A stretch of DNA of 64,000 nucleotides from NCBI RefSeq assembly GCF_000968195.1, contig NZ_FO704550.1, positions 186,001-250,000 on the forward strand, written 5' to 3'. A model generated the notes under the pieces. The model had not been told where the DNA came from, ran no database searches, and saw only the letters and a list, made by a program, of their open reading frames with translations. How positions within the stretch are numbered: the stretch's first letter is position 1; each line of letters opens with the position of its first letter. This stretch comes from Xenorhabdus doucetiae (GTDB lineage: Bacteria; Pseudomonadota; Gammaproteobacteria; Enterobacterales; Enterobacteriaceae). Shown here one piece after another: positions 17,864 through 27,670 of this stretch. The position numbers and the translations under genes are program-made.

Positions 17864-20062
17864 TCAACCTTCAGTCGGATCAACATCAATATTCCATTTC
17901 ACTTTACGCGCCTGTGGCAGTGCCGTGATTTGGGGATAGATTCCCGCCATCATTTTCTGTAGGAAAATGCGCGAAGGGTGCTGAACCATCAATTGCCAAC
18001 GATAACGGCCGCCCCGTTTGGCCTGTAATGCAGGTACAGGCCCCATGATCCATAAATGGTCATCATAATGTGGATGATGTTCAAACAGTTGGCGCATCTG
18101 TTGCAAAAATGCGGGAGCTTGCTGATTGTCATGATCTTCTGTGCGAAGCAGGATATGGCTCACAAAAGGGGGAAGGTGAACTTGTTGGCGCTCCTCCATC
18201 GCTTGTCGGGCAAAAGCATCGTAGCCTTTTTCCAATAATATTTGTAACAGTGGATGCTCAGGATGGTGGGTTTGGAGCACAACTTCCCCCCGCTTTCCCG
18301 CTCGTCCTGCCCGACCGGAGACTTGGGTATAGAGTTGGGCAAAGCGTTCGGCTGCCCGAAAATCCGCAGAAAACAGGGCACCATCGACATCCAGTAAGGC
18401 GACCAGTGTTACATCCGGGAAATGATGCCCTTTCGCCAGCATTTGCGTGCCAATTAAAATGCGGGCACCGCCTTGATGCACTTCCGCCAGTTGCTGTTCC
18501 AGTGCTCCTTTGCGGCTGGTGGTATCACGGTCGATACGGGTGACCGGAATAGCAGGAAACAGCTTGGAAATTCCTTCTTCAAGCTGTTCAGTGCCCAAAC
18601 CGACAGGCATTAAGTGAGTGGAACCGCATTGCGGGCATTGGCGCGGGATTGGGCGCTGGCTGTCACAGTGATGGCAACGCAGATGGCGATAGTTCTGGTG
18701 CAGGGTGTAATAGTGATCACAGCGTTGGCACTCTGCGATCCAGCCGCATTCGTGGCAGAGCAGGGCGGGAGAATAACCACGCCGGTTCAGAAACAGGATG
18801 ACCTGATTGTCAGCCTTGAGGTGTTCACTGATGCGATTGATGAGCGGTTGTGATAACCCCACCGTCAATGGCAAGCCTTTCAGATCCAGTAAATGCTGGG
18901 TTGCGGGTTGAGCGTGGCCGGCCCGTTGGGTTAAGGTGAGTTGGCGATATTTGCCTTGTTGCACATTATAGAGCGTTTCCAGGGCGGGGGTGGCAGAACC
19001 CATAATGATCGGGATGCCCTCTTTTTTCGCCCGAAACACCGCGAGATCACGGGCATGATAGCGCCAGCCTTCTTGTTGCTTGTAAGAGCTGTCATGCTCT
19101 TCATCGATAATGATAACACCCAGATGAGCAAAGGGTGTAAACAGGGCGGATCGTGTCCCGATGACGATGGCATTCTCCCCTCTTTTCGCTTTCAGCCAAA
19201 CGGCCAACCGTTCACTGTCATTCAGGGCTGAGTGCAGGACATCAACGGGCGCGTTGAAACGTTCCCGGAACCGCCGGATAGTCTGTGGAGTCAAGCCAAT
19301 TTCAGGGACTAAAATCAGCGCCTGTTTACCTTGGGCCAGAATATTCTCCAGCACACTAAGGTACACCTCCGTTTTACCGGAGCCAGTGATACCTGCCAAT
19401 AGCCACGGAGAAAAGGTCTGATCTTCTGCCCGGATAGCGCCTACCGCAGTCGCTTGTTCGGTATTGAGGGTTAACCGTTCGCCGAGGGTTGTAAAATGCG
19501 CATGCCAGTTTTCCGCTTCGGGTTGGATGGGATGCAGGGCAATCAGTGATTTCTTTTTCAGCGCTTGCAGTGCGCTTTCACTTAAGCCCAATTCCACGAC
19601 TTGGTAACGATAAACAGGCTGTTGGTGCAAAGCGGCCAACGCTTTCTGCTGTTTGGCGGAACGCTTGAGTTGGGTCAGCGGGAATTCACGGCCTGCCTCA
19701 GTGACCTGCCATTGCCAGAGTGGAGAAAACTCTGCCGGTTTTCCCTGCCGTAACAAGATGGGCAGGGCATGGAACAGAACTTCCCCCAGTGGATAGTGAT
19801 AATAGCTGACCGCCCACTGGAGCAATTGCCAGAGATCGTGGGGGAAAAGAGACTGAGCATCAAGAATGGCGGCAATAAACTTGAGTTGTTCAGGAGGAAG
19901 TTCGCTGTGGTCTGCGATCCCCGTGACGATACCAATTGCATTACGCTGACCAAAAGGCACGCGCACGCGCACACCAATGGGGGGCAAAGGTAATCCTGTC
20001 GGCAATAGATAATCAAACGTGCGGGTGAGAGGGACAGGCAATGCCACCTGAACAACGGTCAT
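17864..20062 (-). CDS. priA: Primosomal replication restart helicase PriA
   Basis: PriA recognises stalled forks and reloads the replisome. It has 732 residues, the same as E. coli. The N-terminal 3'-DNA-binding domain is followed by Walker A GITGSGKTEVYLS (about 225-237) and the DEEH box IIIDEEHDSSYKQQ (about 318-331). The Zn-binding Cys region (CHECGWIAECQRCDHY to CPQCGS) lies near 435-480, then helicase motifs V and VI (ILIGTQMLAKGH, QVSGRAGRAGKRG). It is divergent from rpmE. Confidence 0.97.
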   Translation of the reverse strand: MTVVQVALPVPLTRTFDYLLPTGLPLPPIGVRVRVPFGQRNAIGIVTGIADHSELPPEQLKFIAAILDAQSLFPHDLWQLLQWAVSYYHYPLGEVLFHALPILLRQGKPAEFSPLWQWQVTEAGREFPLTQLKRSAKQQKALAALHQQPVYRYQVVELGLSESALQALKKKSLIALHPIQPEAENWHAHFTTLGERLTLNTEQATAVGAIRAEDQTFSPWLLAGITGSGKTEVYLSVLENILAQGKQALILVPEIGLTPQTIRRFRERFNAPVDVLHSALNDSERLAVWLKAKRGENAIVIGTRSALFTPFAHLGVIIIDEEHDSSYKQQEGWRYHARDLAVFRAKKEGIPIIMGSATPALETLYNVQQGKYRQLTLTQRAGHAQPATQHLLDLKGLPLTVGLSQPLINRISEHLKADNQVILFLNRRGYSPALLCHECGWIAECQRCDHYYTLHQNYRHLRCHHCDSQRPIPRQCPQCGSTHLMPVGLGTEQLEEGISKLFPAIPVTRIDRDTTSRKGALEQQLAEVHQGGARILIGTQMLAKGHHFPDVTLVALLDVDGALFSADFRAAERFAQLYTQVSGRAGRAGKRGEVVLQTHHPEHPLLQILLEKGYDAFARQAMEERQQVHLPPFVSHILLRTEDHDNQQAPAFLQQMRQLFEHHPHYDDHLWIMGPVPALQAKRGGRYRWQLMVQHPSRIFLQKMMAGIYPQITALPQARKVKWNIDVDPTEG

Positions 20063-20310
20063 AAGGCGATTTCCGGATAATTAATCAATAGATAATAAAG
20101 GCATCTTGAAGTATGACGAGTCTGTAAAAAAACATCTAGCGATAAGGATATCATAGCAAATCGGCAGATCTCATTGCGCAATAAACAGATATTCTGTATG
20201 ATCCGCCGCCTTTGGTATAGAAATTACCGATACTTATTTTTATCAACACGACGTGTGGTGTCTGGCGGTCACAAGGCTGGATAGCGACACGGCCTGAACA
20301 GAGGTTTCCC

Positions 20311-20526
20311 ATGAAAGAAGGTATCCATCCTAAATACGAAGAAATTACTGCATCTTGTTCTTGCGGTAACGTCATCAAAATCAATTCTACTGCTGGCCAC
20401 AACCTGAATCTGGACGTTTGTGGTGAATGCCACCCGTTCTACACTGGTAAGCAGCGTGATGTTGCGACCGGTGGTCGTGTTGATCGCTTTAACAAACGTT
20501 TCAGCGTTCCAGGCACTAAAAAGTAA
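20311..20526 (+). CDS. rpmE: 50S ribosomal protein bL31, zinc-binding form
   Basis: It is a 71-residue large-subunit protein. The cysteines in SCSCGN and DVCGECHPFY form the zinc ribbon of the C+ type of L31. The start is MKEGIHPKYEEITASC, after an ACAGAGG-type site. It is divergent from priA and convergent with metJ. The 248-base priA-rpmE gap should hold its promoter. Confidence 0.96.
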   Translation: MKEGIHPKYEEITASCSCGNVIKINSTAGHNLNLDVCGECHPFYTGKQRDVATGGRVDRFNKRFSVPGTKK

Positions 20527-20586
20527 TGACTTTTTCCGGTCGGTAATCAATATAGGCCGGATAGTTAAGACAAAGATAGTTGAAAC

Positions 20587-20619
20587 AAAAACGCCCGATG
20601 TTTTGCATCGGGCGTTTTT
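20587..20619. terminator. Bidirectional terminator between rpmE and metJ
   Basis: A 14-bp perfect stem AAAAACGCCCGATG / CATCGGGCGTTTTT, with T-runs in both directions, separates the convergent genes. Confidence 0.9.
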
Positions 20620-20627
20620 GTTATCAA

Positions 20628-20945
20628 TCAATATTCCCATGTATCAGGATCGATACCCAGCTCACGCATCATGATTTTCGCTGCCTCTGGGATTTCGTCA
20701 TGGCGTTCTTTGCGTAAATCGTCATCATTAGGCAAAGGCTGTCCAGTGAATGCATGGAGAAAAGCCTCACACAACAATTCACTGTTTGTTGCATGACGCA
20801 GATTGTTCACCTGACGGCGGGTGCGTTCATCAGTCAGAATTTTCAATACCTTCAGCGGGATTGAAACTGTAATCTTTTTGACCTGTTCACTTTTTTTGCC
20901 ATGTTCAGCATAAGGGCTGACATACTCACCATTCCACTCAGCCAT
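20628..20945 (-). CDS. metJ: Methionine repressor MetJ
   Basis: This ribbon-helix-helix repressor uses S-adenosylmethionine as corepressor and binds tandem 8-bp met boxes. It has 105 residues, the same as E. coli. The DNA-contacting strand is VKKITVSIPLKVLK (about 20-33), followed by the helices around RTRRQVNNLRHATNSELLCEAF. It is divergent from metBL, whose promoter region carries met boxes at 21196-21219. Confidence 0.97.
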   Translation of the reverse strand: MAEWNGEYVSPYAEHGKKSEQVKKITVSIPLKVLKILTDERTRRQVNNLRHATNSELLCEAFLHAFTGQPLPNDDDLRKERHDEIPEAAKIMMRELGIDPDTWEY

Positions 20946-21195
20946 GAGATACCTTAAGTAATTTTTGAATCAATTAATTGAGACCAGCATTGAGATCAGA
21001 AGTTGGCGGGAATTTCTGACCTATTTTCATGTCGATAATGCGCTAGTCTAGCATAATTCACCTATCGACTATATCGCCTCACCCGCACTAAATTATAAAA
21101 TATAACCAGAAGACCTATACTCGCCGTATTTCAAGATACATTTATAAAGTGTAATGACGTTCATTGAATTGTGGTATTAAACCGTAAAACATTTT

Positions 21196-21219
21196 GGATG
21201 TCTAGATGTATTGACGTCT
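21196..21219 (+). promoter_or_regulatory. MetJ operator (three tandem met boxes) upstream of metB
   Basis: Three adjoining 8-mers, GGATGTCT, AGATGTAT and TGACGTCT, resemble the AGACGTCT met box. They lie 58 bases before metB in the 331-base metJ-metB gap. I see no gene in the gap. Confidence 0.75.
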
Positions 21220-21276
21220 ATCTCTCCAGTCGCTATTCTTGCGTGACGCCAATAATAACGATGACGGGGAAAGGCT

Positions 21277-22437
21277 ATGGGATGTAAGCAAGCGACGATT
21301 GCGGTTCACAGTGGTTCAAATATTGACGAACAATATGGTTGTGTGGTTCCACCTATCTATCTTTCCAGTACCTATAACTTTACCGGTTTTAATGAACCGA
21401 GGGCACATGATTACTCCCGCCGTGGCAACCCCAGCCGGGATATTGTCCAACAGGTTTTGGCCGAGCTGGAAGGCGGCGCGGGCGCTGTCATGACCAGTAG
21501 TGGTATGTCAGCGATTCACCTGCTCTGTACGGTCTTCCTGCAACCGGGGGATGTCTTGGTGGCGCCTCATGATTGTTACGGTGGCAGTTACCGTCTTTTT
21601 GACAGCCTGAGCAAGCGTGGTGCATACAAGGTGATTTTTGTTGATCAGTCAGATGAACAGGCGTTGAAACAGGCATTAGCCCAAAAACCCAAATTGGTGC
21701 TGATTGAAACACCGAGTAATCCTTTGTTGCGGATCGTGGATATTCAACATATTTGTGCATTGGCTCATGAAGCCGGGGCATTGGCCGTCGTCGATAACAC
21801 TTTCTTAAGCCCGGTATTGCAAAAACCCTTGGCGTTGGGGGCGGATTTAGTGGTTCATTCTTGTACCAAATATTTGAATGGGCACTCTGATCTGATTGCC
21901 GGCGCCATTATCGCCAAAGAGTCGTCCATTGCGGAAGATTTAGTGTGGTGGGCGAATAATATTGGCGTCACGGCAGCGGCCTTTGACAGCTATTTGCTAC
22001 TGCGTGGCATTCGGACATTATCGGCCCGCGTGCTGCTCCAACAAAATAATGCAATGGCCATTGCGGATTACCTGCAACAGCAGTCCCAAGTGAAAAAACT
22101 CTTCTACCCTGCGTTGAAGGATCATCCGGGGCATGACATTGCGGTTAAACAGCAGCAAGGTTTTGGGGCGATGCTCAGTTTCGAACTGGATGGCGATGAA
22201 CAGACCCTGCGTCGTTTTTTATCTGCGTTAAAATTATTTACTTTGGCTGAATCCCTGGGGGGGGTGGAGTCGTTGATTTCTCATACCGCAACCATGACAC
22301 ACGCGGGAATGTCAGCCGAAGCACGGGCTCAGGCAGGGATTACGGATTTGCTTCTTCGTGTCTCTGTAGGAATTGAGGATAGTCAGGATTTAATTGCTGA
22401 TCTGGACCATGCGTTTCAGGCAGCGGCAACGAGGTAA
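21277..22437 (+). CDS. metB: Cystathionine gamma-synthase
   Basis: This PLP enzyme makes cystathionine from O-succinylhomoserine and cysteine. It has 386 residues (E. coli 386). The Cys/Met-metabolism PLP motif contains the Schiff-base lysine in HSCTKYLNGHSD (about 198), with SSGMSAIHLL and TPSNP nearby. It is followed after 2 bases by metL, so the pair is one operon under MetJ. Confidence 0.97.
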   Translation: MGCKQATIAVHSGSNIDEQYGCVVPPIYLSSTYNFTGFNEPRAHDYSRRGNPSRDIVQQVLAELEGGAGAVMTSSGMSAIHLLCTVFLQPGDVLVAPHDCYGGSYRLFDSLSKRGAYKVIFVDQSDEQALKQALAQKPKLVLIETPSNPLLRIVDIQHICALAHEAGALAVVDNTFLSPVLQKPLALGADLVVHSCTKYLNGHSDLIAGAIIAKESSIAEDLVWWANNIGVTAAAFDSYLLLRGIRTLSARVLLQQNNAMAIADYLQQQSQVKKLFYPALKDHPGHDIAVKQQQGFGAMLSFELDGDEQTLRRFLSALKLFTLAESLGGVESLISHTATMTHAGMSAEARAQAGITDLLLRVSVGIEDSQDLIADLDHAFQAAATR

Positions 22438-22439
22438 TC

Positions 22440-24875
22440 ATGAGTACACTGGCAACAGCGGGGGCGGAATCTGGCCGCCAGTTACATAAATTTGGCGGCA
22501 GCAGCCTGGCGGATGTGAAGTGCTATCAGCGGGTAGCTGACATTATGGCGAACTACAGCCAGCCGGGTGATTTGATGGTGGTATCGGCAGCAGGGAGTAC
22601 CACCAACCAGTTGATCGACTGGCTTAAATTGAGCCAGAGTGACCGGATCTCCGCCCATCAAATCCAGCAATCTTTGCGGCGTTACCAGCAAGAATTAATC
22701 CGTGGTTTGTTGCCCGAAGCCGTTGCAGAAGAGCTGAGTGCCATGTTTATCGCTGATCTGGAAAGATTAAGTGCCTTGTTGGATAAACCCGTCACCGATA
22801 TTACTTATGCGGAAGTGGTCGGTCATGGAGAAATCTGGTCTGCGCGCTTAATGGCGGCGGTACTTGAGGATCAGGGGATACCCAGCGCATGGCTGGATGC
22901 GCGTCAATTCCTGCGGGCAGAGCGCGTTGCACAGCCGCAGGTTGATATCAGTTTATCCCAGCCCCTGTTTAGCCAATTATTGATCCAAAATCCCAATAAG
23001 CGTTTAGTGGTGACCGGTTTTATTTCCAGAAATCAGAAGGGGGAAACGGTATTACTGGGGCGCAATGGCAGCGACTATTCGGCGACCCAAGTCGGGGCGT
23101 TGGCGGGCGCCAAAAAAGTCACGATTTGGAGTGATGTGGCTGGGGTTTACAGTGCCGATCCGCGTAAAGTCAAAGATGCCTGCCTGTTGCCGTTGTTGCG
23201 TTTGGATGAAGCCAGTGAATTGGCGCGTCTGGCGGCACCGGTGCTGCATACCCGGACATTGCAGCCGGTTTCCATCAGCGATATTGATCTGCAATTGCGT
23301 TGCAGTTATCAGCCTGAACAGGGTTCCACCCGGATTGAACGGGTGCTGGCAACGGGGACTGGGGCCAAAATCGTGACCAGCCATGATGATGTTTGCCTGA
23401 TTGAACTGCATGTTTCTTCTGCCCATGATTTCAGGCAAATCTACAAAGACATTGACGCGTTGTTAAAGCGCGCTCAAGTCCGGCCACTGGCAACCGGATT
23501 ACATGCAGACTGCAACCTGATCCAACTTTGTTACACCTCAGAGGTTGTCAATAGCGCCCTTGATGTTTTGCAGGATGCCGCCTTACCCGGCAAACTCTCT
23601 TTGCGTGAAGGCTTGGCGCTGGTGGCGTTGGTCGGGGCGGGGGTATGCAAAAATCCGCTGCACAGCCATCGTTTTTACCAACAATTAAAAGATCAGCCCG
23701 TTGAATTTATCTGGCACGCGGAAGATGGCATCAGTCTTGTGGCGGTACTGCGTTCCAATCAGACGTCGCATTTGATTCAGGGATTACACCAAAGCCTGTT
23801 TCGGGCAGAAAAACGCATCGGTTTGGTGCTGTTTGGCAAAGGAAATATTGGTTCTCGTTGGTTAGAACTGTTTGCCCGCGAACAAAAGAATATTTCTGCC
23901 CGCAGCGATTTTGAATTTATTTTGGCGGGTGTCGTCGATAGCCGCCGGAGTTTGCTGAATTATCAGGGCATTGATGCCAGCCGGGCACTGGCCTTCTTTG
24001 ATGATGAAGCGACTGAACATGAAGAAGATGCGCTGTTTTTATGGATGCGGGCGCATCCTTATGACGATTTGGTGGTTCTGGACGTGACGGCAAGTGAAGA
24101 ATTAGCCAAAGAGTATATCTATTTTGCCAGTTATGGATTTCACGTCATCAGTGCCAACAAAGTTGCCGGCTCTTCCGCCAGCAACACCTACCGCCTGATC
24201 CGCGATGCCTTTGCAAAAACGGGGCGCCATTGGTTATACAACGCCACGGTGGGTGCCGGATTGCCGATTAACTACTCCGTCAGGGATCTGCGGGAAAGCG
24301 GCGATACGATTTTGTCTATCAGCGGCGTTTTCTCCGGCACATTATCCTGGCTGTTCTTGCAATTTGATGGTTCGGTGCCTTTCAGTGAATTAGTTGAACA
24401 GGCATGGCAACAGGGGTTGACGGAACCCGATCCACGTATCGATCTCTCTGGTCAGGATGTGATGCGTAAGCTGGTGATCCTGGCTCGCGAAGCCGGTTAT
24501 GAGATAGAGCCTGATCACGTGCGGGTTGAGTCGCTGGTGCCGGAAGAAGCACGAGGCGGCTCTCTCGAAGAGTTCTTTGAAAACAGTGCCGCCATTAATG
24601 AGCAGATGCTGCAACGTCTGGAAGCGGCACGGGAAATGGGCATGGTACTCCGCTATGTCGCACGTTTTGATGCCAGTGGTAAAGCCAAAGTGGGCGTGGA
24701 AGCGGTGCGCAGTGATCACCCATTGGCCTCACTGCTGCCGGCCGATAATGTCTTTGCGATAGAAAGCCGCTGGTATCGCGATAATCCGCTGGTGATCCGC
24801 GGCCCCGGTGCGGGACGGGATGTCACGGCGGGCGCAATTCAATCCGATTTAAACCGCCTGTCGCAACTTTTGTAG
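22440..24875 (+). CDS. metL: Bifunctional aspartokinase II / homoserine dehydrogenase II
   Basis: It catalyses the first and third steps of the aspartate-to-homoserine pathway. The 811 residues match E. coli MetL (810). The N-terminal kinase domain begins LHKFGGSSLADVKCYQ, with LGRNGSDYSA near 205. A central regulatory region follows, then the dehydrogenase domain with the NAD(P)-binding GLVLFGKGNIGSRWLEL near 460 and the NKVAGSSASNTY, VGAGLP and GVFSGTLS regions. Its ATG lies 2 bases after the metB stop. Confidence 0.97.
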   Translation: MSTLATAGAESGRQLHKFGGSSLADVKCYQRVADIMANYSQPGDLMVVSAAGSTTNQLIDWLKLSQSDRISAHQIQQSLRRYQQELIRGLLPEAVAEELSAMFIADLERLSALLDKPVTDITYAEVVGHGEIWSARLMAAVLEDQGIPSAWLDARQFLRAERVAQPQVDISLSQPLFSQLLIQNPNKRLVVTGFISRNQKGETVLLGRNGSDYSATQVGALAGAKKVTIWSDVAGVYSADPRKVKDACLLPLLRLDEASELARLAAPVLHTRTLQPVSISDIDLQLRCSYQPEQGSTRIERVLATGTGAKIVTSHDDVCLIELHVSSAHDFRQIYKDIDALLKRAQVRPLATGLHADCNLIQLCYTSEVVNSALDVLQDAALPGKLSLREGLALVALVGAGVCKNPLHSHRFYQQLKDQPVEFIWHAEDGISLVAVLRSNQTSHLIQGLHQSLFRAEKRIGLVLFGKGNIGSRWLELFAREQKNISARSDFEFILAGVVDSRRSLLNYQGIDASRALAFFDDEATEHEEDALFLWMRAHPYDDLVVLDVTASEELAKEYIYFASYGFHVISANKVAGSSASNTYRLIRDAFAKTGRHWLYNATVGAGLPINYSVRDLRESGDTILSISGVFSGTLSWLFLQFDGSVPFSELVEQAWQQGLTEPDPRIDLSGQDVMRKLVILAREAGYEIEPDHVRVESLVPEEARGGSLEEFFENSAAINEQMLQRLEAAREMGMVLRYVARFDASGKAKVGVEAVRSDHPLASLLPADNVFAIESRWYRDNPLVIRGPGAGRDVTAGAIQSDLNRLSQLL

Positions 24876-24967
24876 TCTGCTGGTAGATTAACATCTAAAC
24901 AAGATGCCGATTGCGCCAGTCCGCTGGCGCAATGGGTGATATACCGCAACACAAGGCCAGGAACCCT

Positions 24968-27604
24968 ATGAATCAACAATATTCCGCAATGCGAAGTAAT
25001 GTCAGTATGCTCGGTAAGTTGCTGGGCGACACCATTAAGGAGGCGTTGGGAGAAGATATTCTTGATAAAGTTGAAACCATCAGGAAATTATCTAAATCAT
25101 CCCGCGCGGGTAACGGAATCCATCGTCAACAGCTTTTATCGACGCTGGAAAATTTATCCAATGATGAATTATTACCGGTTGCTCGTGCATTTAACCAGTT
25201 TTTGAATCTGACCAACGTTGCCGAACAATACCACAGCATTTCGCCACACGGTGAAGCGGCCAGTAATCCGGTCGCGCTGGCGGCATTATTTAATCGGCTC
25301 AAAGACAAACAATTCAGCAATGATGATTTGATCAACGCGGTCAATGCGCTGGCCATTGAACTGGTTCTGACCGCTCATCCGACCGAAATCGCCCGCCGCA
25401 CCCTGATCCATAAGTTGGTTGAAGTTAATGGTTGTCTGGCACAGCTTGATCATGATGATCTGGCGGATTATGAGCGCACTAACATCATGCGCCGATTACG
25501 TCAGTTGATTGCCCAATCATGGCATACCGATGAGATCCGCAAGAACCGCCCCACCCCGATTGATGAAGCCAAATGGGGTTTTGCCGTGGTCGAAAACAGT
25601 TTGTGGGAAGGTGTGCCGGCTTTCCTGCGTGAATTCAATGAACAACTGGAAGAATCCCTTGGTTATAGTTTGCTGGTGGAAGCGGTGCCGGTACGTTTCA
25701 CTTCGTGGATGGGGGGCGATCGTGACGGTAATCCCAACGTTACCGCCGAAATTACCCGCCATGTCTTACTGCTGAGTCGTTGGAAAGCCGCCGATCTGTT
25801 CCTGAAAGATATTCAGGTTTTGGTTTCTGAACTCTCCATGTCGGAGTGTACGCCTGAGCTTCGCCAAATGGCGGGAGGGGAGCAGGTTCTGGAGCCTTAT
25901 CGTGAAATTGCCAAACGACTGCGGACGCAGTTAGGTAACACGCTGGTCTATCTGGAAAAATGCCTTAAAGGTGAGCAAGCCCTGCCTCCCGCCGATCTGC
26001 TCCTGCATAACGAACAGCTATGGCAACCGCTCTATGCCTGTTATCAATCCCTGAAAAATTGCGGCATGGAAATTATTGCGAACGGGCAACTGCTGGATAC
26101 CTTGCGCCGCATCCGTTGCTTTGGTTTGTCTTTGGTGCGCATTGATATCCGGCAGGAAAGCACCCGCCATCGCGATGCCATTGCTGAGCTAACGCAATAT
26201 CTGGCCATGGGCGATTATGCAAGCTGGCCGGAAGCCGAAAAACAGGCGTTCCTGTTGCGGGAATTGCAGTCAAAACGCCCGTTGATCCCGCGTGATTGGC
26301 AACCCAGCGCAGACACGCAAGAGGTTTTCGCTACCTGCAAAGTGATTGCAGAGTCACCGCAAGATTCGATTGCCGCTTATGTGATTTCCATGGCGAAAGT
26401 CCCTTCTGATGTGCTGGCGGTGAAATTGTTGCTGAAAGAAGCGGGATGCCCACTGTCATTGCCTGTCGCTCCCCTGTTCGAAACCCTTGATGACCTGAAC
26501 AATGCCGAAAGCGTGATCCGGCAACTTCTGGGGATTGAGTGGTATCGCAGTCTGATTAAGGACAAGCAGATGGTGATGATAGGTTACTCCGATTCGGCCA
26601 AAGATGCCGGGGTGATGGCGGCGTCGTGGGCGCAATACCGGGCGCAGGATGCGTTAATCAAAGTGTGTGAAAAAGAGGGCGTGACGCTGACGCTGTTCCA
26701 CGGGCGTGGCGGTACCATTGGCCGTGGCGGTGCTCCGGCTCATTCGGCTTTGCTCTCCCAACCGCCGGGCAGTCTGAAAGGCGGGTTGCGCGTCACGGAA
26801 CAAGGGGAAATGATCCGCTTTAAGTTTGGTTTGCCGCAGGTGACGATCAGCAGCTTGGCCTTGTATGCCAGTGCGATCCTGGAAGCCAACTTATTGCCAC
26901 CACCGGAGCCGAAACCAGAATGGCAGCAGATTATGGATACGCTCTCGGCGGTTTCCTGCGACATGTACCGTGATTATGTGCGTGAGCAACCGGAATTTGT
27001 GCCCTATTTTCGGGCCGCCACACCGGAGCAAGAGTTAGCCAAACTGCCGTTGGGTTCGCGCCCGGCGAAACGGCGCCCGACCGGGGGTGTCGAAAGTTTG
27101 CGCGCGATCCCGTGGATATTTGCCTGGACACAAAACCGCCTGATGCTGCCGGCATGGCTGGGGGCGGGTGCAGCGCTGCAACAGGTGATTGATGCAGGTA
27201 AATTGCCAGTATTAACCGATATGTGTCGCGACTGGCCATTTTTCAATACCCGTATTGCCATGCTGGAGATGGTGTTTGCCAAAGCCGATTTGTGGTTAGC
27301 TGAATACTACGATCAGCGTTTGGTAGAACCGAAACTCTGGCCGTTGGGCATAAAATTGCGTGACCAACTGGCACAGGATATCAAAACGGTACTGACCATT
27401 GCGCAGGATGAGCAACTGATGGCAGATTTGCCGTGGATCGCTGAATCCATCGCCTTGCGTAACGTCTATACCGATCCGTTGAACGTACTTCAGGCCGAAC
27501 TATTACAGCGTTCCCGCCAGCAGGAAAACCCTGATCCCCATCTTGAGCAGGCGCTGATGGTAACCATTGCCGGCGTTGCAGCGGGAATGCGTAATACGGG
27601 GTAG
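24968..27604 (+). CDS. ppc: Phosphoenolpyruvate carboxylase
   Basis: It makes oxaloacetate from PEP and bicarbonate to refill the TCA cycle. The start is the ATG of MNQQYSAMRSNVSMLGKLLG, with AAGGCCAGGA upstream; a longer in-frame reading from 24911 does not align. It has 878 residues (E. coli 883). Catalytic signatures are VLTAHPTEI (about 137), the glycine-rich loop FHGRGGTIGRGGAP (about 577) and the C-terminal MRNTG. In E. coli metF, katG and others separate metL from ppc; here they are adjacent. Confidence 0.97.
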   Translation: MNQQYSAMRSNVSMLGKLLGDTIKEALGEDILDKVETIRKLSKSSRAGNGIHRQQLLSTLENLSNDELLPVARAFNQFLNLTNVAEQYHSISPHGEAASNPVALAALFNRLKDKQFSNDDLINAVNALAIELVLTAHPTEIARRTLIHKLVEVNGCLAQLDHDDLADYERTNIMRRLRQLIAQSWHTDEIRKNRPTPIDEAKWGFAVVENSLWEGVPAFLREFNEQLEESLGYSLLVEAVPVRFTSWMGGDRDGNPNVTAEITRHVLLLSRWKAADLFLKDIQVLVSELSMSECTPELRQMAGGEQVLEPYREIAKRLRTQLGNTLVYLEKCLKGEQALPPADLLLHNEQLWQPLYACYQSLKNCGMEIIANGQLLDTLRRIRCFGLSLVRIDIRQESTRHRDAIAELTQYLAMGDYASWPEAEKQAFLLRELQSKRPLIPRDWQPSADTQEVFATCKVIAESPQDSIAAYVISMAKVPSDVLAVKLLLKEAGCPLSLPVAPLFETLDDLNNAESVIRQLLGIEWYRSLIKDKQMVMIGYSDSAKDAGVMAASWAQYRAQDALIKVCEKEGVTLTLFHGRGGTIGRGGAPAHSALLSQPPGSLKGGLRVTEQGEMIRFKFGLPQVTISSLALYASAILEANLLPPPEPKPEWQQIMDTLSAVSCDMYRDYVREQPEFVPYFRAATPEQELAKLPLGSRPAKRRPTGGVESLRAIPWIFAWTQNRLMLPAWLGAGAALQQVIDAGKLPVLTDMCRDWPFFNTRIAMLEMVFAKADLWLAEYYDQRLVEPKLWPLGIKLRDQLAQDIKTVLTIAQDEQLMADLPWIAESIALRNVYTDPLNVLQAELLQRSRQQENPDPHLEQALMVTIAGVAAGMRNTG

Positions 27605-27621
27605 TACGTTTTCTGAATCAT

Positions 27622-27652
27622 AAAAGCTGAATGGGAAACCGTTCGGCTTTTT
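27622..27652 (+). terminator. Terminator of ppc
   Basis: Stem AAAGCTGAA / TTCGGCTTT (one G-T pair) with a TGGGAAACCG-type loop and T-run. A near copy occurs at 30458-30489. Confidence 0.75.
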
Positions 27653-27670
27653 GCTTATCATGCTCCTGCA